This document shows, piece after piece, positions 34,571 to 46,249 of a stretch of 64,000 nt of DNA. The stretch is from contig CAUWAG010000012.1 of the NCBI GenBank assembly GCA_963556695.1, positions 1,550,001 through 1,614,000 of the forward strand, written 5' to 3'. Under the pieces are notes generated by a model. That model worked only from the letters and a program-made list of their open reading frames with translations, ran no database searches and was not told the DNA's origin. Position 1 is the first letter of the stretch, and every line of letters begins with the position of its first letter. This stretch comes from Anthostomella pinea (lineage: Eukaryota; Ascomycota; Sordariomycetes; Xylariales; Xylariaceae). The position numbers and the translations under genes are program-made.

Positions 34571-37500
34571 GTTTTATATTATAGAGGGTATTCTTTTAAT
34601 TCATCATATTGTCCGGTAGGCTTTTTAAAGATTATAATACGAATTATCCGGGCTTAATAAAGATATCCACGATGAAAAAGCTATTTATAATTCTTAAAAC
34701 TTTGATGATTTAAAAGTTCGAATTAATTAAAAACGAATTGTTTATTTATAGTTATTACGAATTAGTTAGCTTTAGAATATTTTAACACGGAACGTTTATC
34801 TAGTTCAAGTCATATTAATTAACAAATGTTAATCTTTCCATATAACTTCGTAATCACGTATTAATCCGCACTAAAAACATTATAACCGACGAGATATTTA
34901 TGTAAAAAGGTGATATTAAGATTTCAAAATTATAACGACATAATTTATAAATAACGATTTATTAAAGTAATTTTTAACCCATTTTGATTTAATAGAGCTA
35001 ATAAATAGCGACTATACCGACTTTATAAGGACAGTTAAAATATTCGATTTAAACGATATTAACCTTTGAATTTAATTTAAATATTTTTATAAAACAAAAC
35101 ATTATTGATTAATTATGAACATTAAAAGAGTAAACGGTAACTTAACTTTTAAATTCAACTTTCAAATATTCATAACAAGTACATTTATAATTGCTTCGCT
35201 ATATCTAATATAAATGATCTTCACATATGTATCTTATTACTAAAAAAAATATGTATTTAGTCAGAACGTACTTAAAGCAACATAAAACGCGCGAATTAAT
35301 GACTGATTGATACTAGTAATTAAGTCTAAGTCGCTTTTTTAAATTAATACGTCAATAATTGTAATTATAAACTTGTAAAACCCTTTCTAAGAAAACATCA
35401 AAATCATTAACTTTGAAGTATAACGAAAAATAAAAGACTTTTTTTTGAATAATTTATTCGTCGTAATCAATCAATTCTTTAAAATATTCTAGTCCACGCT
35501 ATATTTCGATACGAGTATAATAAAGAACGCCGCTTGAATATGTTATAAGGGCCCGTACTAAGTTTTTAATTAATCTTAAACCTTTGTGAGTGACAAAAAC
35601 CCTTAATTTATTTCAACGTTTATCAATAAACGTTATAAAACTTGAAATATAGAGTTAAAGTTGGTTTTTTACTTATGAATAATTGGTTGGTTATCTTGAA
35701 ATCATAAATGTATATATTGATTAATATCTTCTTTTTTATAAACTGTTTATGAAATAAATATATAAAACAGTTTTGATTTTAAACCACGCTTAGATTCTTT
35801 TTTCGTGTAACTCCTTAAATAATAATTTGTTTCGCGAGATATTCAAAGATTAATAAAAAATTTTTTTTTAAATTAACATATACGAATAACGAGCCTTGTT
35901 GTTTTTTAAGGGAAAAACGAATTATTAAAATTAATGCTTAAAAAAGATCGTTTGATATATTCTTAAACTAAGTTTACTCTCAAGTTCATTTAAAAGCCGT
36001 AAAAGATATAGTTTGTTAAGCTAATAGATATGGCTACGAGCTTTGTTTTAGCGTTAACAACCGTATGTATATATATATATATATAGTTAACCGCTTTACC
36101 AATAAGCTCGATTACTTCATAAGTCCCTTGCGTTACGAAACCATAACTAGGTTATTCAACTAGCCGAATACTTTAAATTTAAAATTATATCATTATTAGC
36201 GAAATTTTCAATAATAATACCTCAGAAGCCTCGTGTTGAATGAAGCCTTTAAATAACTTGAAGGAACAATAGTTAACCCGAATTAAATAGAAAGAAAGAA
36301 AAACCTTTAAAGGTCTTTATATTACGGATTTATTACGTCAAACTTGAATATTAAAGATTTGTTTTATAGCTTTTAATATGTTATTAATAACTTTAAAACC
36401 TCGGCTTAATACCTTTAGGGTTATTATAACGTGTATTTAAAGGCTAGTACTCCTCCGTCACGCCTTATGAAATGATTAAAAGTTGCTTAAAACGATAAGT
36501 TTCATTAACTTTGATTGAATAATAAAAGGCTTATAAAAGCTTGAAAGCTTAATATTCGACGCTGTGGCTAAAGTGTTACCTTAGACTTAACTATACTGTT
36601 AGAACAAAACCAACTACACTTTTATGAAAATCCAATGTATTTATTTCACACTTTAATATTCTGTAATAAATAACATTAAAATCCAATGATCTTTGGTTAT
36701 TTGAAACCTTTATATATGTTTAAATAGTTAATGTTTTGTGGGAACTTCTAACGTTATTTAATTCAATTGTTTATTTAAAACGATAAATTTATAGTACTTT
36801 CTAGAATAAACGGACCTTTAAATTATGTTCAGATTTAAATTATTATCAAACTTTTAGTATACTTTTCATATATAACAATATCGATAATCAAGGCCTTTGA
36901 AGAAAAATTTACGCTTTCCAAAAATTAAAATATCATAACGCTTATAAAAAAGAAACCGTCGTAATATATATAAAGCAATTTTTATAAATATTTATATTAC
37001 AAGTAATGTATATATATTATAATTTAATCTAAAATAAAATTTTATTAAATTGGCATTACCTATATGGTATTTAGATGTTTAAATAAACAATCGATTTACG
37101 TATTTATTGCTTTTGATTTATATCACCTTTAGATCGAAATGTATATTTACGTTGAGGAGAATTAAAAACCGATTTATGTTAATGTATAAATCATATATAT
37201 ATACATATATTTTTCACGTTGGTATGTTTTTTAATACATTACTATTTTATTGAAATTTAAATTTCTATATATATCTTATAATATGTTGTTTTATCATATA
37301 TAGTTCGCAATTGAATAAACTAATATATATGTTATTTATAATATGTTGATTATATTATATATCGATGCTGTTAATATTATATACGTTTTTTACTACTTAA
37401 GTTTTTAATTCGTTTATAGCCATAATTATAAACGATTAAAATGCTTAAACCATTATTTTCAATTATTTATAAACAGTCGGTTCGTTGTAAGCAGAAAATC

Positions 37501-37748
37501 CGAGTTTTGAATTATGTATTAAATTTAGTAATATAATTCAAACATTTAAATAAACTTAACGAAAATTTTATTCGATTACTTGTTAAACGTATACTATTGA
37601 AATTTAACATTTAACTTATACCTGTTTAATACAATAGGTTTAAACGTACAATTTAACGTATTTCGTACGTATCTAGTAGTAATCCGGCGTTATATAGTAA
37701 ATTGATAAGTAAATATTATGTAACGGTTAGTCACGGCTTTTAGCCTTA
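34571..37748. other. AT-rich, gene-less stretch
   Basis: RIP-like DNA. It includes short TA microsatellites (36066-36084, about 37190-37210) and no recognisable gene. It ends at the TA target of pogo copy C. Confidence 0.6.
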
Positions 37749-39560
37749 ACGTAGCTGACAAGCGAGTTGGCACTCGTCATGAACGCTCTAACTGCCATGT
37801 GAAATAACTTCACCACAAGGCATTCAATTCAATTCAATCAATCAGATTCCTCTTTCTCAGAGGTTTCTATCTCTATTATACAAGTTCGCGCATTATGACC
37901 AGTATTGTCGCAAACGCCACACCGTCGCTCACGCGCTGCCGTCCTCTTTGGACGACGATTACTTTCATCCATTTCCTGTCTTGTTAGCTCAATACCATCC
38001 TTTATAACCTGAAGACCTACTGGATCTTTAACAGAAAATATTCCTTTTTTTATTAAAATTTATTTATTTTATTTATTTATTTAATAAATAATTAGCCTCT
38101 TTTAGTTCATAAACCTAGTAATCAACCAAAATAAATTTGTGTATAAGACCGTATATAGCCGTTGAAATGAGCTTAACGTATCAATTATTGATGTAGGTGA
38201 GCTTCCCTGGTGATTTCTGACTCAATTTTGGATATAAACCGATTGGTTTACCACTTCACTAATGGTGGTAGGCGTCTTTGAAGTCCAAGTAGTGGGTGGC
38301 AGATTGGGGTCTGGCGATGGTGTTCGTACAATAGCGACAGCATCCAGCTTTAAAATGACACTTTCTAGGTCAAAAGAAACAAGCCTAGTAACACTGAAAC
38401 CTGTTCGGATGTTTCCTGGTGTCATTGCAGCATTATGTGCTTCATAAAACGCTGTGAGGAAGTCCTCATTTGAAACATGGGTTATATGACGCCGGATGAG
38501 ATCCTTAATTAAGCGACCATAAGCTTGTTTAAGCGGGCTAAAATAGCTGATATCTAAAGACTGGAGCCTGTATGATGAGTGGGCAGGCATACAAAAAATA
38601 ATAATACCATTATTCTGACAATAATTCTCAAAGGCCTGGGAATGGTGGCTTTTGTGGCCATCTAGGATGAGGAGGCATTTACCGTCGGTCATACACGGTC
38701 TGGTATATTTATCAAAATGCTAAATCCATTTCAAATCAATCTTATCTGTAGTCTATCCTGTTATCAGATACGGCTGTTTTTTTACCATAATACGAGGTGG
38801 GTTTTGCCCTATAGAATAATGAACAGCGGGACCACCTAACTATCAGCATTAATAACAGAGATTGTTATAGACTATTCTCTGTTACTTTGCTAAGCTTGTC
38901 TAGGCTTGTTATGTCTTTTAGTGTTTGTGGTGACCATGTCAGACCCAATAATGCCCATCATAAACCCAGTCTTGTCAAAGTTATAAATGTCTTTGTCTTG
39001 GATACCATATTTTGCGATTGCTGTGGTAACTTGGCAAAACCACGCGCAATACATGTCTGGATCTTTGTTCAAGATCCTCTGGTAGTCCATTCTCTGATCA
39101 AAACGCGTCCAGAGGCCTGATGTGCGTTTAATGAAGTTGCGCGTCCAGTTCTTTCCAACGCATCCAGCCCTACGTGTCGCCAATAATTGATTCGCCATAT
39201 CTTTAACATAACTGTGCTGGAGTGGGAATGCTCATGTGTCCAGGTCAAGAATGAAAGAAAGAATACCATTCTTTATAGAAACCATAATTTTCAAAGTATT
39301 GGGCATGCTGTCGCGTCGTGATGGTCGGCCGGCGATTCTAGCCTTTAAGGTATTATATAGGAGATAGAAAGTCTTAGAAAGCTTGCCAATGGTAATATAA
39401 GGGTCACGTCGTTTAGCTTAGACAACAAGCTGTAAGTCTGATTCATTATAACGTAATGCCATTATTGTTAATTGATCAATTAGGAGCCTTGATAAAAAGG
39501 TTAGGTGGCTGGTAAAAAGTTGTCATTTGCTTGTAATTGCCACTCGCTTGTCATCCATGT
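37749..39560 (-). mobile_element. Fot1/pogo transposon, copy C, with mismatched ends
   Basis: A 1.81-kb element between TA dinucleotides (37747-37748, 39561-39562). Its left end is of the copy-B type (ACGTAGCTGACAAGCGAG then TTGGCACTCGTCATGAAC), lacking one 17-bp internal repeat unit. Its right end is of the copy-A type (ACATGGATGACAAGCGAG then TGGCAATTACAAGC). The two ends are therefore not good inverted repeats beyond the first 18 or so bases. The level of transition mutation is intermediate between copies A and B. It is inserted in or beside long repeat copy 2. Confidence 0.9.
37838..39462 (-). pseudogene. Fot1/pogo transposase pseudogene (copy C)
   Basis: The start at 39462 reads MALRYNESDLQ in line with copy B. 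The stretch from about 39450 to 39340 follows copy A, and the 3' half (37838-38060 and 38222-38692) follows copy B closely. Open pieces cover residues with CVGKNWTRNFIKR, NFDKTGF (first catalytic Asp kept, following Glu changed to Lys), LILDGHKSHHS and LQSLDISYF. The region 38693-38890 and the zinc-knuckle segment are interrupted by stops and by an AT-rich patch near 38040-38090. It is non-functional. The 5'/3' mosaic suggests recombination between two subfamilies. Confidence 0.85.
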
Positions 39561-39562
39561 TA

Positions 39563-42500
39563 TTTTATTTTATTGTTCTACCTTTTTATTAACGACTTTG
39601 TTATTATGTAATTTATCATCTTATTTGTAATTATTATTTGTTTACTTTAAATCTGTTGGGTTTTATTTGAAATCTTTCGGTTTTGTTTTGAAATTCAAAT
39701 TTCTTGTTTTTATTTTTAAATTATTTTATTTTACTTTTAGTATAATGACTTCTCACAATATTCTTGAAAACAAAAATAAACCGAATCCAACTTCTCCTAG
39801 AAAATATTTATTAAGAAAGAAATCAAACCTGATGTTAAATTTAACCCGGATAATAAATTATTGATTTTTATCTTTTAAAATGCGTTATTTTCTGGTATTT
39901 TATTACTTAAGAAAACCTTAAGACGTACTTACTTATACTATATAGATTTTATTTATTGATTCAAAAAATATTTTTTATATTTTATTCATTAGTCAAATAG
40001 TACAGATAAGTCTGAAACAATTATTTAAATTTAACGGCATTAAATTTCAAGTTTTACACGGCATTATAGCGATAAATATACTAAAATAGGTTTTAACAAA
40101 AAAAGGGGGTGAAAGGAGAAAAAAAAACAGATATGATTAATTAGATTTCTATAAAAAGAAAAAATAAGTTTCTTTTAAAACCCAATATTATCAGTTATAG
40201 TATATTTGATTTATAAGTATGAAAAAGATTACGAAATATAACGAGAATCGGCGATAGAATTTTAAACCGAAACACTATTGAATAATAAAGTCGCTTTAAA
40301 TGTTATTTTAAAAGTTACAATTACTAATAATTCAGCTTCTTACCATTTGAATTGGACCTTATTTTATAAATCCTTAAATGATATAAATTACAAGTTAAAA
40401 AAACCATTTTCCGTTACTGCTAATACATGCCGTCAAAGCCGCCATATGCTTACTTATTGCTTTATTTAACATAAAATATTTTAAGACACAAACAGACGCA
40501 CAGACTAACTTTAAATGTACTTATGGTTTATAACGCTCACTATTCACGGCGCGGTAAAGGTACGAGATGGTAAATAGTTAAAAAAATATTAGGGTTGCGC
40601 TATGTCGAATAGTAATATTTATAAGTTAAAAAAATTCGGTATTACCATTTTTCAAACAAATTATATTTAACAATTTATCAGTTATAATATATGAAAAGCA
40701 ATCCTTTTTTATTATTATTTAAAAACGTTTTAACATTAATGAAATTCAAATTTACAATAATAATTCAATAATAACGGCAGATTTTCAATCGTTTGCCATT
40801 CGCAGTCCTTTAATTTGTTTATCCTTTTATAAGAATAATTACAAATTTTTATTCAAAAAACTTTATTTATTTATCGGTTAATCGGATTCAAGAATTTAAT
40901 CATTTGAACTATGAAATTTCATGTCTAGGCCGAACTTTAATAAAAGTTTGATAATTATTCAAATTTGCTTTTAATTGATATTATAAAATATGTTTATTTT
41001 TACTTATTTTATGTTTAAAACCTTGACTCATTTTGTTTGATATTACGTACAATAACGTATTAAATGCCGATATTTTCGTTCAATCTTTTTATTAAAAGAA
41101 TATCTTAATATCGAGTTGTTAAACAATAGGTATTATACAGCGCATATAATTAATCTAATCGTATAAATTATATTAAAGGATTATATTATTAACGGGTTTT
41201 CTTATAACGAATGTATTTCAATCTGTAGAAGAAGTATTAAGAATATAAGATATTTATCCGAGGATTAAGAAATAAAACGAAATAAGTTAAATTTATTTGT
41301 TTATTCATTTGTATTCATTGAGAAGCGGTAACCATGAGAACTATTTGAATATTTAAATGATTATATCTGTTAAATAGTTTGTATAATGAAATATTTACTT
41401 ATTATGTAATGAATTTTTTCAAAGATTTCATACTTTTAGAAACGGCGGAATTTTATTTTTAAATCATAATAAAAAACTACTTGATATCTAAATCTAAAAG
41501 TTCGTTAAATTGTAACCAATAAAATGATTAGGCCGTGGTTACAATGAAAAAAGCTTTTAACGCACGTTTCTTGAAATATCGATAATGTTAAAATTAAAAA
41601 GACTTGTTTTAACAGAAATCAATCGGTATATTTTAAAATAATTAAACCGAACAATTTCTATTTTTGCTAGAATATCCACTTAAATAGTAGCGAAATTTTA
41701 TATTTCGACACTTTAAACTTTATTATTTATTCACAATAGTTTTTAAATTTTGGATTTAATTAGTCACATATATCGTCGTTTAATTTACAAAAATAGGAAG
41801 TTAATAAGTTAAAATGTTTACTATTCATATATTTCATTAATCCAATAATAATTATCTGTATAAAGACCATTTAAAAAAAGTTAATTATAATAATATAAGT
41901 TACTTTAAAATTTTATTTAGCATCTAAATTAACTACCGAAAATATTTTCGAATATGGATTATAGTTATATTCTGTTTTATTAATAATAAACCTTACGTAA
42001 ACAACGAGCTACTTTTTTAAAAAGTTTATTTTTCTAATTTAATAAGATAAAACACGATTTTAACAAATTATTCGGACCGAATATCATATGTAAGTTTTCT
42101 TGGGTTTTTTTTCGAATGTAATTTTTTTTTTTAACGATTGACGTTGAAATTCAAATGCACGGAACCTTTGATCTTATTATTAATTATTCGGTAAAAGTAT
42201 TAAAGGACAATTTGTCGGATGATAGTAATATTATGATTAACGACAATATATATTTAAATAGTGCATTTTGATTTCTAAAGAAGAAGTAACCGTATATTTG
42301 AAAGGAAAGAGTTATTTCAAATGTTCAAGTTTTTATATATGTATTTCCTTTATAAGTCAACTAAATAATTTGATTTTTAAACTGAAACTTTATAATACTA
42401 AGAAATCATCAAGCCCGCTTTTTTATTTTAAACATAATAGCACTACGTTATTGAATCATCTCGGCTATAAAAACTTTCATGAACCATTTTTTCCCGAGCA

Positions 42501-44050
42501 AAATTATTGTAAAATATTAGAAGTAAATTATAACTAAATAGTATTAAAATGTTAACTTTGTTGAAAAGTTAATAGTTAAAAGGTATAAAATGTTTATAGA
42601 AATAATTCCATAATAAAATCAATGCGAAAAATACAAATGATACCAAATTTTTATTATTATTAATTTATGATGGTTAGGGGTTTTTAAGTCGAATTCCTTA
42701 TTTGTAATAAAAAATAAAAAACAAGATTAGAAAAAGGAACAAGATAAAAAACTGCCTTTTAAACATGAAAGTTTTAATTTTAAAATTCATTTTTTGTAAA
42801 AGTAATAGCTTCTTGTAATGTTGTTTTTTGAAATACGAGATAATAGATTTTTAGCCATTAAATCCAGCTAGGAAGAACTTATTATATTTGAACTTGTTTA
42901 AAACGTTCTATTAGGTTTTCAAAGATTAATTATCTTTAATAGTTAATATTTTTCATTTCCTTTTAATCGTAAAATCGTTTGAAGTTTTGTACTAGTAATT
43001 GTATATAATGAAGTTTCTAAAGCACGGGAAACCTGATTTTTAACAGGAAAATTTAGCTACAAGTGTTTTAGTATATGTTTCAAACTTCTAATTATACCTT
43101 TAAATCTATTTATTTTAAAAAGTTAATTTCTTAAAATATCAATCGTAATATTAATTCAAATTTGAAATTGAGAATAGTCTATAAGAAAGTTTTACAAATA
43201 CGAGATACCTAACTTCTAGTAATTAACCTAAATAGAGATAGTTTAATATCTTTAAATTTGTTAAAAGCGTCGAACTAGACATCTAAAACAATTCTGGTTT
43301 CAAAAGTTAATTTCAATTTCAATGGTAATCGGTATTCTGCTTTAAAATCAGATTTAGTATTTAGTAATAATACAGTAGCTAAAACATAGAAGCTTTGACT
43401 TGGAATAGTTAAACTTCGTTAAAATAGTTTATTATTTTTAAAATCTTTAAAATCGTTACAACCGTTACAACCGTCTAATTAGATTTTTACATATTAATTA
43501 TTATCAAAAGTTGAAATTTTCAATTCATTTTAAATGTTATATTATTTCAAGTTCAAAATTAATGATTATTTATGATAATGTTTATCCTGTACGCGAAATC
43601 CGACTTTTAATAGTCAATACTAGCTACTAATGACTTAGTGTTTTTAACATTGTTTAAATTGTCGAATTGGGGGTTTAAAATAAAGCTCTTTTTAATACGT
43701 TTTATAGTATATAATTTTGATTAAAATATAAACCCAAATTTAAACTTAATGATTACTTGTAATACTATTTATAAAAAAAGCTTTCATAAATTGGTTCTAC
43801 AAGCTAATTAAGTAATAAAAGGTATAAGATTTTAACAAAAGATATACTATAGTTCATAATCTTCTATAAATATTCACTTAATTAGCTTTACTAGTTTGTA
43901 GTTAGTTAGAGCCTTTATTAAAATTGTCATAATTAGTTAAAGCCTTGATTAAAACTACTGTAGTTGATTAGAAAGTAATTATAACTATAGTAGTTACTTA
44001 GTAACTATAAAGGTAACAACTAGTCACAGAGTTCAATTACTACCCTGGCC
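39563..44050 (+). repeat. Long dispersed repeat family 1, copy 2
   Basis: Collinear with 46250-50280, and with 31450-34570 in its later part. Near its start it keeps a short open frame, atgacttct at about 39746 (MTSHNILENKNKPNPTSPRK), whose counterpart in copy 3 (about 46430) is ruined. This may be the start of an old element gene. Subrepeats of about 190 bp with a motif like gaaacctgatttttaacag occur at about 42840, 43015, 43190 and 43590. The end block, agtaactataaaggtaacaa, is at about 44003. It is interrupted by a repeat-family-2 insertion at 40393-40625 and bordered by pogo copy C. Confidence 0.6.
40393..40625 (+). repeat. Dispersed repeat family 2, copy 3 (insertion in long repeat copy 2)
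   Basis: About 230 bp with homology to 14560-14800. It is absent from the matching place in long repeat copy 3 and bordered on both sides by aagttaaaaaaa, consistent with a target duplication. It is less mutated than the 14.6-kb copy. It could be a solo LTR or SINE-like unit; the class is not determined. Confidence 0.45.
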
Positions 44051-46249
44051 GTAACGGACTTAATTCACTGTTAATTTTATAACAAAAGTAATAAAGTAAA
44101 TACTAGCTTTTACTTTCAAAGTTTCATTAAAGCTTTTAATATTATATACTGTAAGTATATCAAGAATTTGTAAGTCCGGCAGGAACTTATTAAAAAAATA
44201 ACTTATATTTGTTAAAGTAGACTTCTTACTATGCATGACTTCAACCCGGTTAAAGCTTTTATTCGTTAAGTATAAAATCAAATTCAAAACATTACAACTT
44301 TAAATATAATGTATAAAACATATAAAGTTAGTAGATTATTAATTAAACCAGACAAAGTTGCAAAATTGAAGGATTAACTAAATGTGAAAGACTAAATATA
44401 GATGCGTTAATTTATTAAAGCCGTAAAACTACTTAAACATTTTTTAACATTCTACGCGAGTTTAAAGCAAAGTATCTTAATAATAAGGTAACGGTATGGC
44501 GCTTTTTAATCTTGAAAGAACATATTTTGCCGTAAAGATGTACCATTATTTTTAAACCAATTTATACAAACTAGATAATAATACTTCAAGCTTGAACGCC
44601 GTTTATATTATTATATAAACTTAATACTAAGTATTGGGGGTAATTAAATAAAATAGTTTCTTTTTTACGAGAATAAAACGTAATCATGATATATAAAAAC
44701 TAGTTTCTTTTACTTATTTTATATGTAAATATAAGTGTTATTTTCTAAATTAATAATCCGTTTAATACATTTATTACCTATAAACTCTCAACTTTCTTAT
44801 CATCGTTACTTAACGTTAAAACAATTTACGTTAAATAAATGAACGAGTTATGATTATTAAGCTTAAAGACCGTATATATCGAAAGTAAACGAAACAACGT
44901 TATCGACGCGTTATTACATACTATTTTCGATATACCGGATTGTATTAACGACTGTTTTTAATATGACTTAATTAACGACCGCTATTAATAGGTTTAAAAG
45001 GGCGGGTACGGAAGCTGTATTAAGTTTTTAAAAGATACAACCGAAAGAAAGAAGCCTTAATTTTTAACAAAACACATGATGTACGTATTTTTCGCTTAGA
45101 TATAAGAGTAAACTAATAACCTCCACGATGTTAGAAAAGCCCAACTTGAAAGACTTCTACGTTAGACTTATTATTCAATAACTTCTAGAGCTCTAGCTTT
45201 TAATTTATCGATAAAGCTTTTTTTATACTCGAAAAACGATACAAAGCCATTCATAATATGACGATATTTAGTAATTTTTGCGAAGACGCTACATATTGTA
45301 AAAATATAAAACACTAAACAAAACCATAATACTTAACCGCGTTGAATACCATCGAATTAGCGATAATATTTTCAAACACTGCCGTAAGAGAGTATAAACA
45401 TAAGGGCTTTATTAAAAAGGAAGTGTTTAATGTATTAAAAGTAACATATAACGTTTTAAGCTAATTCTTCCCTTTAACTAGCTTTAACTCTTTAAATCAC
45501 ACGATACTTAAACCCATGATAGCTCGATATGTACTAACCTATATCTTAAGCTATAAGTAGTATGTATCGATTTAAAATATAATAATCTTAAAAAGTTTTA
45601 GATTGACGTTTAAAGCATTTTAAGTTGGAATATATCATTCTAAGTTAAGTATTATACGACTGTATTATTTACAAAAACAAAAGATATATGAAAATATATT
45701 TTGACTTTTAAAGTATGAATTGCATAGTACTACGGAGTTTATAAAAACTTTATATTATTCTATAAACCCTTATTCTATATCCGCTTTGCTTCTCATCTAT
45801 TATTAATTAAAGAAATGTTGATAAAGTAATTTATAAGTAATAAATAAGATTTCGTTAGAATTTATCTCATATCTATTTAGCTACTTAGTTTGTAATGAAC
45901 TGAATTTTTGTGTTATTTTCATATTCATTTACTAACAGGTATTAATTTAAGCTTTATTAAATAATACCTATTATTGAATTAGTTGAAATCTCATCAAGAT
46001 AAGAACAAATATTCGGTTACTTAAAAAATCATAATAAATATTCGTTTACTTATAATTATAATAATGATAGTTCAATTACTTAGTAAGATGAAAATAAAAG
46101 TTAATGAATTAAAATAGTTATTACAAATATTCGATACTTTAAAATAAGAATCATAAGTTTTCTGTTATTTAAAATATGAATAATAAATATTTATTTACAT
46201 TTTAATCACGAATATTATATTTAGTTTTAAAATTTAAGTATCTATATAA
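44051..46249. other. AT-rich, gene-less stretch
   Basis: RIP-like DNA between two long repeat copies. A 75-codon minus-strand frame (44287-44060) is uninformative and not called. Confidence 0.6.

Noticed and set aside
42268..42537. 89-codon frame
   Set aside because: It lies inside a degraded repeat whose other copies are not open at the same place.
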